Below are positions 45,930 through 57,660 of a DNA stretch of 64,000 nucleotides, piece by piece (position 1 is the stretch's first letter; each line of letters opens with the position of its first letter). Below the pieces are notes generated by a model. The model was not told where the DNA came from and did not search any database. It saw only the letters and a program-made list of their open reading frames with translations. Made by a program: the position numbers and the translations under genes. The stretch spans positions 65,206-129,205 of the forward strand of contig ML210173.1 in NCBI GenBank assembly GCA_004369085.1, read 5' to 3'. The stretch is from Coprinopsis marcescibilis (Eukaryota; Basidiomycota; Agaricomycetes; Agaricales; Psathyrellaceae).

Positions 45930-48900
45930 ATGTCGCACAACGCGTACTATCAGCAGCCGCAGCAACCACAGCAATCGCAGGGGTTTGCGTACTACCAGCA
46001 GCCCCAACAGCCTCAGAATATCTACCAACAGCTTGGGCAGCCGCAACCGCAGCCACACCTGCAGAGAATAGCTGCATATCAGCCACCGGCGCAGGCGCAG
46101 GGCTATCAGCAATATCCTCACCAGCAGCCACCACCACAGCAGCTTAATCAGGGATATGGTGCTCCGCCTTATGGGCACCATTCTTATTCTGCACCGACAC
46201 CACAACCGCCTTCCGTGAACCAATACCCTTCTAGGCCCCAGAGCACCTATATTCCGACCGCCTCGTACGATGCTACGAACCAAGGATACATAGAGCAAAT
46301 TCAGCAGCCCATACAGCACCCAATCCAACAGAATGTACAACAGTCAATCCAACAGCATGTACAACAACCAATTCAGCAACCGATCCGACAACCTATACAG
46401 CCACAATCCTTCCAGCAACCTCAGCAGCCACCGGCACCGATCCAAACATACCAACCGCCTCAGCAAATTCACCAAGCTCTGAACTTGCCATCTACAGGAG
46501 CACCGATCTCTCAATCCACGATCTCTCCCCAACAGTTGCCACAAACTGGAGTCCCACTGTCGGGATCAAGACCACCGCTTTCTCAGTCGGCATTACTTGC
46601 TCAGCAAGTAAGAGTCCAACAGATCCAAGCTGCTGCTGCCGCTGCCAGAAATTCAGTGCCCCCAACACCGCAATCGTCATTTGTCCCAAGTAACACTGGC
46701 TCGTCTCTGAACCAGGTTCCTCAGACTCCATCCAAGCGCCCCTTACCAAAGCCGGGTAATGCTAGTGTCAAACCTCCGACCGGCCTTCCAAGCGGTTCCA
46801 CCGGAAGACCAATATCTATGCCACCCCAACTCAATACATCTAGTTCAACAGGAGGAACGTCACCGAGCAAAACACTCCAATCACGACCACAATCCCAGCT
46901 GCTGTCGAGTTCCGCAACATCTGGGGAAGCGTCTCCAACCAAGAGCCGTCCTCTTCCAGGTACTCCTGCAAAATTGGATACGGGGGGTCTGAGCAAGAGA
47001 ATGACCGTAGACTTGGGGAGAATATCGGGCTTGCCAGTGACCAGTTCGACATTCGGCGGGAATATCCAACTAGGCGAACGATCACGTCCACCAAGTCCAA
47101 TCAAACTTCAGAATCCATCTGACGGTTCGCAAGGGCCACCACAGCTCCCTGCCCTTGGGTTTGAACCATCATCCCATGCATCTGGCAGCCTTAGTCGGAC
47201 GACCACTATGGCGACGGGCAATTTCAACCGAAGTGACGGTTCTGCCAGATCGCAGGGGCAGGAAAACTTGCCCAAACGGCGCGCCAGTCCGCCCAGATTC
47301 TCGTCCCCATCCAACAGTCCGGTCAAAGAGCAACCTGACTCGCGATTTTCCGGGAGTCATGGTACAACCCTCAGAGAAGAATCGCCGAACAAAGTATTCT
47401 CAAACAACCCGCCTACAACCAGACATTCTCAAGGCAACGCTCTAAATGACATGCAAGCAGCAAAGATGAACGCTCTGCAAACTATCACCGACACCTCACC
47501 AGCAACCACGACAATGTCGAGTGGATCTTCATCTGCCTCATCTCCGACCAAGAAGTTTACACCGATGTGGAAGAGGACGATTCCGGATTATCCTGCGCCC
47601 GTATTTGGGTATGCATCAGGCATGGTTGCGGAACCGTTTACCAAACCGAATGCATCTTCGAATCCAACAACTGCAGGTTCATCTACAAAAGTCGCTGGGA
47701 CTTCTGTGAGCCCGCACGCAACCCCGACGGGTAAAGGGAAGGCCGTGGATGCCACGACACCCAAGGGGAAGATCACTATCCGCGGGATTCCGAATACTGA
47801 AAAAGATGGATCACCTTCGATGTTGCCTTATCTTCATCCTACACCTCCTGGAGCCAAGAATCAATCGCATACACAAGGTCGTCTGGCTCAGTCGCAGCAT
47901 CAACAGTCAAAGCAACAACAGAGCCATGGATACTCGCAGGCTCATAGCATGCAACAGAACCCTCAGGTAGCGCAGGTGAAGGGTCATCGTCAGCAGGTGC
48001 AGCAAGAGGAAACCACCGAGGAAGAGGAGACGGGGGAGGAAGAAGAAGACGAGGAAGAAGACGAATATATGGATGCTGCATATGAGTATGAAGGATCAGA
48101 CGCAAGCAGCGAATCTGGCCAACAGCAATACCGACAACGTCGTGGCCCCGATCCAAAGGTGCTCAAGGCGAGAAGTCAGAGGGAAGAACCAAGTTCTTCG
48201 TCAAGGATGTCTGCGATGCAGCATGCATCTTACGTGGAGCAGCCACAGAGGAGAAAGGGAAGCAACCTACGGGATCGGTACACTGGAGAACGGGAGGAAC
48301 AGGACGAAGAGGAAGATGAGGAAGATGACGGGGATGACATTTATGAAGAGCGTCGGCCGCGATCCAAACGACGCGCAACGAACTACGATTATGATCAGGA
48401 CGACGACTATGATGATACACCCACCAAATTCAAGGCACCCTCTTCGTCGCAGACAAGGGCCGTCCTGAGTAAAGTCAAGGGCGGAAAACTGGTCAAATCA
48501 AACCCTATCAAGATGCGGCTAAGAACGGGCGAAACGCCTTCCCCCCCTCGTAGTGCGCCTGCTGCTTCTTCAAGGGCGAGGCACAGGTCAAGAGGGTCGG
48601 AGTCCGATGGGTTCGTGGTAGTCGATGCGTCCCCGACCAAAGCGCGTGTGAGAGGGAGGAGCGTGGCAAGGTCAGAGGACGATTGGGAACAACTGCAATT
48701 GAGGGAAGAGTGGGAGAATCAAAAGCAAAAGGAGGCTCAAAAGGAGAGAGCACGGTCGAGGGGCCATTCGAAGAGGCGGGCATATGTTGACGAGGAAGAG
48801 GAAGATGAGGACGGGGACATTTATGAAGAGGAACCGGAGAGGAAGGGTGTAAATATCAAGGCGAAGAGGAAGGTCAGCCTTCACCGGCGGGAGAGGGCTA

Positions 48901-51900
48901 CAGCGCAGATGTACGAGGATGAGAATGGTGGTGATGCTCGTGAACACGATCGGGGAAGAGGCTCGGGTCATCGAAGGGAGCGGTCTGAGCGATATGATGA
49001 CCAATATCAGCAGCAGCAACAGATGCCAGTCCAACAAAGGAGAGGTCAGTCGGAACATAGGCGAATGGCTTCCAATTATCAGGACGCTGAAGAGAGCGAC
49101 TCTGCTGCGAAGGACCATTATACCAGTCGAGGCTCCCCTGTCAAATTTGGGGGTGGCTCAGGGTCTCCGATCAAATCTTCATCACCGACCAAAGCATCTG
49201 GATACGCTGTGGGTGGTCATCCGACAATTAAGATGGTGCAGAATCTCGATGATCATCGGAATATGCCCTATAACTATCCTTCGTCGCCTACCAAAGAAGG
49301 GTTGAAGGATGGGCACGACAATGGTTATAATCGGCCAACACCAAACCCCCCTCCCCCTCAGTATGAAAAGGGCGGATATCAACAGCAGCCTTCCGACGTC
49401 AAGCAGCGTTGGATGGGTCGACAGCATGTTCGAGACGCTAGCATGGACAGTTCCACTAGTCACAGGTCTACTGCGTCCTCGAGTGCGAGTGTAGTCGCTC
49501 GTAGTCTTTCGGAGTTCCCTCCCCCTCCTACCCACCCTTCAAGTCCGCGACCTTATCTGCGACTTGGACTCAAGAGCAAGAAAAGCTACCATAGTGACGA
49601 TCAGGCATCTTCTGCCGGCGCTGAATCGGAAGACGGCGACGGATATTCTCAGCAGCAGGGAAGTCGCCTGCCTAATCCTCCAGATGCGTCGACGAGTCCA
49701 CGGAAGTTGGTGAAGGGCAGGCCCGTTCCATCCCTTCCACCATCACCGACCAAAGGTCAGGGATATGGATATCAGGCACACCAGAACCAGCCAGAATACC
49801 TTCAAAGTCGGAAAAATGAGGGAGTCAAGGCTCTTGCTTCAAAGTTCAACAACGTCACCAATACAGGAAATGGCTACCAGCAGCAGCAGCAGCAGCAGCC
49901 ACCGACCAGTGCCCGAGCTCGAGAAGGCAGCCCAAGGAAACTACCTCCAACACCGAACTCTGCTGGAGGCCAAAGCCAAGGAGGTTGGCCCAAAAGCGCC
50001 CCTCCACAGCGAGCACCTATCTACGAACATGCAGGACATAACGGCTATGTGGGCGGTCACGCTTCAGCACCTTCGCCTGCTCCTTCCTCCTCGTCTTCAA
50101 TTTCTTCGTCGTCGTCGGTCAAACCCCCTTTGCCTCCTCGGCCCAATCCGAGCCCTGCCTTGACCCGGTTTGGCAAGAACATTGCTGGGGATGGTCAACA
50201 GAATCCTCAGCAGATATTCCCCTCTAATTCAAATACCCTGACCATGCACAAGAACACAAGCTCAGGAAATCTACACCATCGGGGAATGCAGCAGCCAACC
50301 GGGAACGGTGGGCAGGTGAGGGGCGAAGTCGCCAGAGATCGGGTGAAACTCAAGGGAGGGTACGACGCGCTGGACGAGCCACCACCGCGGTCCTTGCGGA
50401 CACCGTCCCCCGCACCGTCAGCTGGATCGGCTTCGACGTCTGTGTCCCATTTCGCTGCTAATCACTATACTGGACAGCAACAGCAGCAGCAACAACAACA
50501 GCATCGCCGTGGCCAGTCGATGTATGCTCAATCCTCTCCTCAGCCTCAGCCGCAGCCGCGCAGTCGACCGCAGAGTCAAGTCTATGGAAATTCCAACAAT
50601 GCCTATGGTGCATCGTCTGGATCCTTCTCGCCAGCATCGGACCTCGCCATCTCTGTAGCCCCTGAGATCCCCGGAGTGCTGAATCGACATACCCCCCTCC
50701 CTGAATTCCGGAAGCAGCAGGACATACAATGCCCTGCACCTGTAGGCGGCCGCGATAAGACGGCGAATATTTTCAAGATGGAGGAAGAAGAAACCCAGAT
50801 GGACATGAACCAGCGAAATCAACAACCACAGAAAGTCCGGACTGCTGCTCGCAGGCAGCTACCTAACCCAACCGGTGGTGGTCATGGCAGCATCCCAAAA
50901 ATTAATTTCGACTTTGGGCACTCGAACGGTCAGTCCTCGTCCAGCCCTAACGTACCGTCTATCCAGATCATGGTCGAAGATGGTCCACCTTCAAAGCCTA
51001 ACAATCATAACATCCCCACAATATCCTTTGACTCTTTTGGTGGCCCCCAAGTTCCAACGATCAACGAGCCCCAAAATACCGGCGTCCCAAAGGTCAACAT
51101 CTTCGAAGTTCCCGGAGTCAGCGTTTCAGGACCTGAATTTGAAGACAACCCCAAACCGCGATCTCGTGGAGCACCGCCACCACCACAGCAACAACAACAT
51201 TCTCGTGGTCCTTCCCGTACCCAGGGGCGAACTGGTGGCTTGATATGTGCCGGGTGCGAAGGGCCAATTATCGGTCGCATTGTCGCAGCAATGGGTGTGC
51301 GTTGGCATCCGCAGTGCTTTAAGTGCACGGTCTGCCAGGAGCTTCTTGAGCATGTCAGCTCATATGAACACGACGGGAGACCATACTGTCATTTGGACTA
51401 CCATGAGGTTTGTCGGTTTCGTTCTTTCCAAACCCACAATTCTCTGATCATTTGCGACCGCTAGAACTTCGCACCGAAATGTTACTCATGCAAGACTGCC
51501 ATTATCGAGGAGCAGTTTATAAGTCTCGATGATCCAGCCTTGGGAAAGAGAACCTATCATATGGAACACTTCTTCTGTGCTGAATGTGGAGACCCATTCA
51601 TGACGCCGTCTATGGCGAGGGCTGCCAAAGGAGGTAAGTCTTGTTCTTCCAACCTTCGCTTGTCGAAGCTCGGAGCCTTCACCTGGTATAATTGGCCCTT
51701 TGCTGACTTGGCGATTAGGTGAACTGGCTCTCAGTGGAGATGGTGACTTTGAAGGATTCACAGTGTACAAGGGGCACCCTTATTGTGAACCGTGTCACGT
51801 TCGGCTCCGGTTACCCAAATGCAAGAAGTGCAAAAACTCGATACGCGACCATGAACGCGCTGTGGAGGCTCTTGGCGGTAAATGGTGTTGGTCATGTTTC

Positions 51901-52069
51901 GTGTGTCAGGTTTGTGACACTTTTTTTGCCGTTGATACCATGCGCCTAACATCGGTTCTCTTGCTTATAGGGATGTCACACACCATTCGAAGATCCGTCG
52001 TTCTACGAGAGAGACAAGAATCCTTATTGCGAATCTTGTTTCACGATTATTTTACGAAACGAAGTCTAG
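45930..52069 (+). CDS. Very large paxillin-like protein with three C-terminal LIM domains
   Basis: Four exons (45930-51407, 51465-51633, 51719-51909, 51971-52069) encode 1978 residues. The open frame upstream of 45930 uses a TTG, so the ATG at 45930 is chosen. About 1770 residues are low-complexity and disordered: Gln/Pro-rich at the start, several acidic blocks (EEEEDEEEDEYMD), poly-Gln, and many SPxK motifs. Three LIM zinc-binding domains end the protein: LICAGCEGPIIGRIVAA to YCHLDYHE, then NFAPKCYSCKTAII to EPCHVR with an insert, then CKKCKNSIRDHER to YCESCFTI, with the expected Cys/His ligands. The layout resembles fungal Pxl1/paxillin proteins that link the actomyosin ring and glucan synthesis during septation and polar growth. 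Length far above yeast Pxl1 comes from the disordered part. Confidence 0.85.
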
Positions 52070-52513
52070 AAGGGTCTTTTGGGGTTTCGAGCGTGTATTA
52101 TTTAGATCCTAGAACGCTTTCCGGTCGCTTTGATATTTTACTTTCTCTCTTTTTTCGCTTACCTTTTCCTTTGCACGATTTCACACTATCTTGATCAAAT
52201 TTCTGGGTATACATCTGTAAAACTCCAATGTACATATATCCATCTATCTATGCTTCAATCCGTTCCCATGCTATCCCACAGTGTTACCACCCTACGATCG
52301 CAAGCACATCATCGCAAACGTAGGGAATAGCACTTTCGCGTGGACTAGGAAGTAGGTCCATGGAGCAGGAAGCGCAAATTCATCCGAAACGACTGATGAA
52401 CCGAGTCACAAATGGTTCGGATTTCTAAAATTCAACTTCGCTCTCCGACTTGTGGCCCTGACTCCCTGATCGAGGGAGAGTTCATGCAAGCACCATCAGA
52501 GCAGCCTCGTTCT
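52070..52513. other. 3' region of the paxillin-like gene
   Basis: Downstream of the stop; T-rich stretch at 52128-52170 and a possible 3' UTR. No gene recognised. Confidence 0.45.
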
Positions 52514-52960
52514 TTACAAGGAGATTTGTGACGCGACGAAGAGTACTTTTACTCTGGGTATGTAAGACATGTACACGCCGCGCTGCATATCTGATATCGC
52601 GGCGTTCAGCTGTGCGAAAGTGATTACCGTCGCCAAATCAGGGCCCTGAGCAAGTGAAAGAGCTGGCATGTGGCGAATCTTGTCAAGCAGCTCTATATTG
52701 ATCGACGCATTTGGTGATTCCAGGGCAGCCTCGATCCTGTGCGTTGTGATACCTATTAGGAAGGAAAGAAAAACGAACTTGTCAGATCTCTTTCACGTCG
52801 AGAAGGATTGTGATATGGGAAAAGATTGGAGAAAACTATCTCAAGAAATTGCGTTGTGGCGGTAGTAAAGCCGATGTACCGGAAGCAAGACCCTTTTCTG
52901 CGCGTAGAGCGCCAGGGTCCTCGAGGTCGATTCTTTTGCCCCAAGAGGTGCATCCCCCAT
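52514..52960 (-). CDS. Hypothetical small protein, tentative exons
   Basis: The minus strand from the ATG at 52960 reads MGDAPLGAKESTSRTLALYA up to a GTACAT donor. A longer exon after a CCTAATAG acceptor (about 52755) reads HRIEAALESPNASINIELLD, then IRHMPALSLAQGPDLATVIT and ends at TAA 52514-52516. A short middle exon is needed to keep the frame, and its intron would be only about 40 bases, so the joins are uncertain. I recognise no family. The region could be a real small gene convergent to the paxillin-like gene or the end of a gene whose 5' part lies further right. Confidence 0.35.
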
Positions 52961-54024
52961 TAAATAAGCGAAGATACATCGACTAAAACGCTTGTTTGAC
53001 GTCCCGCGTTTCCTTTTAAGAGGTCGATCGGCGAAATAGGACTTTCAAGAATCACTGGGCATGGTCCCTAGAGTGGTCAGTTGCTGGGTGGAGCGTGTCC
53101 AATTTGGAGGTCCTTGTACATCGACTGAATTGGATGGGATCGTCCTGTGCCTTTGCGAGTGGCTTATAATAGAATGAGGTAAAGGGAATAATTCCTGGAA
53201 GAACAATTCATTCATTACCAGGGTACAGCCGGGCCATTAGATCTCGATGAGCGGCGCGAAGTTTGGCGGGTGTCCGTGCCCGGTGTGATAGCAAGAGGGA
53301 GGTAAGAGACAGAGTCGGCCCAAGACTCGTGGTAACATGTGCCTGGAATAGGACTCCTCACGACATTTAACGACGCAATCTAGGCGGACCTGGAACAGTA
53401 GTTCTGAACGAAAATGTACAGAATTAAATGACGCACCATCAATGGACTTGAGGGAACCATCAGAAATTCTGGCTAATGATCAACGAGCTTTCGCCGGCTG
53501 TGCGCAGAGATAGAAAATATTCCTTCTCCCTGACAAGTAGGAAGTCGGATATCCGACGGAGACGTTTGTGAAGGAAGCAAGGGGAGTGCGAAAGATGAAC
53601 CATATTGGCGAGAGATCGCATATGACTTCAATCGCCGAGAAGGAAATGACAATATATGTTTGTTGTCCTTTTCTGAGACCGATCTCTGAGAGATTCTCAT
53701 CATCTGAAGTAATATGGTTCAACACGGTGCAACATCTAGCGTAAGAAGACATACCGATGAATACTTCAACTAGTAGGGTCGAGTCTGCTCAAGCAAGTCA
53801 GGCAAAATATACGAAAGCGAACAGATACATTGCAACGGTTGGAGAGCTTCTATCAAGCATAGCCGCACAGAAATGAGTACCGGGTAATAAAACAACGCTG
53901 CGAAAAAGAATGGAGTCTAGGGAGAACCAGATACAAGTCACCACCCAACTTGCGTCGAGTCTCGTTCCTGAATCAATTCTTTTCAATTTTACGCTCCCTC
54001 CCCCATGTTCTCGCCCCAGGACGT
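52961..54024. other. Intergenic with weak minus-strand exon-like pieces
   Basis: Minus-strand ORFs at 53480-53752 and 53798-53986 contain hydrophobic stretches (for example FSLDSILFRSVVLLPGTHFC) but give no family match or consistent splicing. A decayed membrane-protein gene is possible. Confidence 0.35.
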
Positions 54025-54723
54025 TTAATCCAAGCTGACCTTTGCGTCCTCCGCGACCGCATCAAAGTTTTCCACGAGATCGGGGACATCGTCATCGTCA
54101 TCGTCAACGCCGGCTGCCTGCCGTTGCTGGCCCTGTTGAATCGCCTGGTACGATTCGGCCAGTTTCCTCAGCGAAGCAAGCGAATCGGGACCAAGTTGGT
54201 TCAGGATTCCTGGCACGAGCTCTGTAAGCTCCTTCACATGTCCGGTGCCGTAGATTGCGAAAGTGTTGGCCGTGACAGCTGCGTGCACTGTTGGGGGGGA
54301 AAGAAGGGGCGTCAGTACTCCTGCCTCATTTAACACGCAAGGTCGCGGGACGACTCTCAACGCCTGGCCCCAAAACCGGGTGAACTTGTGCGAACCTTTT
54401 GGTGCTGAGAAATGCAGCACATTTCCGTCCTCCCTGAACATGTTCACCTCCTCAACTCCAGGGATGGGCTGCACATTCAATTTCTTGAGAGCCCCCTGGA
54501 GTTTCTTGTCGTCTTGAGCCCCCGAAGGCTTGGCTTTTCGCACAACTTTTCGTCGGACAGTTCCCTTGCCACCTAATTAATTGGGTTCGAAACATCACAT
54601 TGCGACCAGGAGGTAGTTGGTTCAGAGAAGTTGGTTCTCGACTGTGGACAACGCGGAAACCAGCTCACCGATCCTGTTCGCTGCAGCAGCGGCTTGCAGC
54701 TTTGCCAACTTTGCGGGATCCAT
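54025..54723 (-). CDS. EGD1: Nascent polypeptide-associated complex subunit beta
   Basis: Three exons (54723-54669, 54572-54396, 54287-54025) encode 164 residues. [19 protein letters not shown] then [20 protein letters not shown] is the ribosome-binding N-terminus with its RRK motif. [40 protein letters not shown] and [20 protein letters not shown] form the NAC domain, and an acidic tail [15 protein letters not shown] closes it. With alpha-NAC it shields nascent chains at the ribosome exit and guides targeting. Intron 2 (54395-54288) is exactly 108 bases, divisible by three, and free of in-frame stops, so the unspliced frame reads straight through. The gene is divergent from the GNAT gene with 222 bases between. 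Confidence 0.93.
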
Positions 54724-54945
54724 GGTCGATGATTTGTCTGGTGGTGGGCTGGCGGGCTCACGCGTAGTGCAAGTCGTTGGGCCGTGGCGAACAACACCCC
54801 CAAACGATGATGACCGATGAAACGCCAATAAGGTTCAAAGGTAAACAACCCCAAACACTTCGGCAGTCTCAGCCACTACTTCGGACTTTGAATTCACTGC
54901 CTGCCGGTGTCCTGCAGGCACTGACGCAGTCACTGCCCCTCTTTA

Positions 54946-55800
54946 ATGGCTACTATTAACGCCTATCATATCAGAGATGCTGAAGAGAGTGATGTGGTGA
55001 GCATCCAAACAAATGTCCTAATTACCCGAGCCAGAAATGAATTGATGAGCAGGACACCCTACTTCAGCTGATTATCGATCTGGTAATTGACTGATAAGCG
55101 CTCAGTTTACAATCAGCTGATTATTGCTCTAGGCAATATACGAGAAAGAGCCTGACGCCGTGAAAGCGACACCTGAACTTGTAAGGATTTTCCTTGATTA
55201 CTCCAATCTCGCGGACCAAATCTTTCTGCCAGCTTCGCAAGAACTTATTCGAGACTCCGTATGCGCGCGCCCTGTTAGCATTCGCAGGCACCGTCGAAGC
55301 GCCAGGAGAACCCGTCGGCATTGCGCTCTACTTCTTCAATTACTCAACCTGGACAGGAAGGCCCGGTCTCTACGTAAGCCGTTGTCTAGCAAGAGAGACG
55401 TCCGACTCACCGATCCTTTCCAATACCCCGGACTAACCGGCGGTAACCCACACAGCTTGAGGATCTCTTTGTCAAGGCAGAGTACAGGTCGCTAGGCATT
55501 GGTAAAGCCTTCTTCAACAGACTGGGCGCAATAGCCCAATCCAAGGTAGGTCTCTATGAGCGCCTTCCCTAGCACAACCACTAAATCATTCAAAGGATTG
55601 CGCAAGACTTGACTGGGCAGTGCTGAAGGTGCGGCTGACAATGCTTGATCTGAAAGCGAATTGTTGGTTGAAGACTGGACCAGTGGAATCAACCGTCAAT
55701 CGACTTTTATGAAAAGCGGCTCGGTGCCAAACCCATGTCCGAATGGGTTGGCATGAGATTGGATGAGAGCGGGATTGAGGATCTGAAGAATCTCGTTTAG
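54946..55800 (+). CDS. GNAT acetyltransferase, diamine (spermidine/spermine) N-acetyltransferase-like
   Basis: Seven small exons (54946-54996, 55053-55082, then about 55133 onward to the TAG at 55798-55800) encode 166 residues, and every intron falls in phase 0. The fold is visible from YHIRDAEESDVDTLLQLIID through FETPYARALLAFAG, GIALYFFNYSTWTGRPGLYL, EDLFVKAEYRSLGIGKAFF (the acetyl-CoA-binding R/Q-x-x-G-x-G/A motif as RSLGIG) and NQPSIDFYEKRLGAKPMSEW (motif B). The 'YFFnYSTWtgrpGlYLEDLfV' block is typical of SAT-type enzymes that acetylate polyamines or thialysine. The substrate is inferred from the family. It shares a short divergent promoter with EGD1. Confidence 0.9.
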
Positions 55801-56047
55801 ATTCGACGGCTTCTACGAATCGGGTGATGGTCGTAGTGCATGGCATCGGCAGAAGTATCGCTGTGACGTCCCGTACAATATGTGTGGTCAACCGGTTCTC
55901 ATGATCGTGGCACACCTCGATCCGACATGTTACCCAACATACATCGCGTCTGGTATTCGATAGAGATAGGGTATTTCGCAGTGTTGAATGAAAGCACGAT
56001 TAAAGGTCGAAAACAAAATGTTGAATGATGTATACATTGCTCGGTCG

Positions 56048-56819
56048 TTAGATGCCGTCGTAACTTGCGCCCCCAGCCTAGTAGAAAGGACGAGCCACCA
56101 GTCAGTCAACGGAGGCGGAACCGGGCAGAGAAGAGAAAACGTGCGCACCTTTCGCATCCTCAGGACAATCGGATCCTCGTTCAGATCTTCCTTTTCTCGC
56201 GCCGCGACTTCAATCGAAAATACCCGCAGGACGTTCTTCACATCGGCGGTATGCACGGATACCTTTACAAGTCCCCAACCACAACGTCAACGCGGATCTT
56301 TATGGGAACCAGGCGGCGACCAAAGCAAGTGGGAGACCGCGCACCTTTGCTTTCCTCATCACCTTGCAATTCGGGCCAATCCAGACCTGAGAACGCCGTG
56401 GTAAGCAACGAGATCTCTACTTCCAAAGGTGAACAAACGCACCACAAGGGCAAATTTCTCGCGCGTCGACTGTTCATCGTTGGAGAACGAAACGCGAACA
56501 TACCCAAACGAAGCTTTCCCATCATCAAGTAAACTCTGGAGTTCCTTCAACCCTCCTGTCCCTGTCTGGGTAAGCTTGAGCTTGTCAGATCTGTCGGATT
56601 CATAGTCCAACAACAACCAGTTGGTCTCGGACTTGTCGGATCGAACTTCGAGGTAAGCTAGTAGAGAATAACAGCTGTCAGACTTCCGGTTGAGAGAAGA
56701 AACAACAAGCAGGACAAATCGCTTCGAACGTCCAGCGCTGACCCTGCAAAGATTTGCCAATCTAACGTCATTAATAGGTGCTCACCCTCTGCGATATTCG
56801 GATCTGTGACGTCGGCCAT
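56048..56819 (-). CDS. Coactosin-like actin-binding protein (ADF-H family)
   Basis: Five exons starting MADVTDPNIAE (56819-56786), with exon 2 at 56657-56443, then two short internal exons and a final exon ending AGGASYDGI at 56048. The 144-residue protein follows fungal coactosin throughout: VRSDKSETNWLLLDYESDRS, KLTQTGTGGLKELQSLLDDG, ASFGYVRVSFSNDEQSTREK, WIGPNCKVMRKAK and FSIEVAAREKEDLNEDPIV. Coactosin binds F-actin through a single ADF-homology domain and, unlike cofilin, does not depolymerise it. It may act with the paxillin-like gene product nearby in cortical actin. The gene is divergent from RRG9. Confidence 0.93.
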
Positions 56820-56924
56820 TCCTTGACGCTGGTTAGGTTACCAGAGAATGCTTGAAGATGCAGAAAGAGAGGGGTAGACAGGGGGAGGTGTTGGTTGAAT
56901 TGTCTATATTGCTGTGCTCGTATA

Positions 56925-56956
56925 ATTGGCCAATCAGATCATTCTTGGCCAATCAG
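56925..56956. promoter_or_regulatory. Tandem CCAAT boxes in the coactosin-RRG9 shared promoter
   Basis: ATTGGCCAAT (56925-56934) is a palindrome with a CCAAT box on each strand; GGCCAATCAG occurs at 56928-56937 and again at 56947-56956, 19 bases apart. CCAAT boxes bind the Hap2/3/5 (NF-Y) complex, which drives respiratory genes in fungi, fitting the mitochondrial gene RRG9. Confidence 0.6.
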
Positions 56957-57039
56957 CGCGGACTTTTAACTCGTTGAAGCACCGACGTGCAAACTCTGCC
57001 AGCCTTCGAACGCTGACGACGACAACAGTGACCAGAGCC

Positions 57040-57660
57040 ATGGCTTCCCTCTTTTCCAACATCTTCAACGTTCGTGGTCTGTGTATGCGAGGTCAACTGT
57101 CAAGTCTCTACTCCTCCAGGGGCACATTGCGCCACTTTGGCACGCCGGCAGCTCGAAGACCGCGGTCAATCCTGGATGACGACAACGCAGATGTGGACCT
57201 TTCAGAAGACAGTGAACTTGTGGATGGAGCACGTCCAGGAACAGCACCAGCACATCTCAGACGTCCCGCCGAAACAAGTACACCGATGGAATGGCGCAGA
57301 CACCGCGAATCCATCAAACAACAGTTCCCAGACGGCTGGTCACCCCCTCGCAAAATCTCGCGTGAAGCCATGCATGGTATCCGCCAACTTAACAAGCTCG
57401 AACCTGAAAAGTTCACAACGAGCCTTCTTGCGGATAAATTCAGGATCAGCCCAGAAGCCGTTCGACGGATACTCAAGAGCCGATGGGAGCCGTCGAAAGA
57501 ACGGCGAGAGAAGATGGTGGCTAAGGAGCGAAAGGAGCGGGCTGAGAAGATGTTGCAGAGCAGAATAAAGGAACGAGAGGAGGCGGCTCCGGCTATCGAG
57601 CAGCTACGTCCCAAAGAGCCGTTTAGACGCCCCAAGAACGATCGACTTACCCTTCAGTAA
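57040..57660 (+). CDS. RRG9: Mitochondrial respiratory growth factor RRG9 (neugrin family)
   Basis: One exon of 206 codons from the ATG at 57040; the open frame reaches further upstream only through a TTG and the CCAAT promoter. The start MASLFSNIFNVRGLCMRGQL and SSRGTLRHFGTPAARRPRS are Arg/Ser-rich and suit a mitochondrial presequence. FPDGWSPPRKISREAMHGIR, LNKLEPEKFTTSLLADKF and ISPEAVRRILKSRWEPSKE form the RRG9/neugrin domain, a helix-turn-helix-like region, followed by a Lys/Glu-rich helix. Rrg9 is needed for maintaining the mitochondrial genome and respiration in yeast; human neugrin works on the mitochondrial ribosome. Divergent from coactosin. Confidence 0.88.
   Translation: MASLFSNIFNVRGLCMRGQLSSLYSSRGTLRHFGTPAARRPRSILDDDNADVDLSEDSELVDGARPGTAPAHLRRPAETSTPMEWRRHRESIKQQFPDGWSPPRKISREAMHGIRQLNKLEPEKFTTSLLADKFRISPEAVRRILKSRWEPSKERREKMVAKERKERAEKMLQSRIKEREEAAPAIEQLRPKEPFRRPKNDRLTLQ

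Noticed and set aside
45891..46340. Minus-strand Leu/Arg-rich ORF opposite the start of the paxillin-like gene
   Set aside because: It mirrors the Gln/Pro-rich coding sequence (CAG/CAA read in reverse); no independent features.
53220..53340. Minus-strand segment AAHRDLMARLYPG resembling a Pam18-type J-domain
   Set aside because: The HPD motif is absent and no flanking J-domain helices were found; likely chance.
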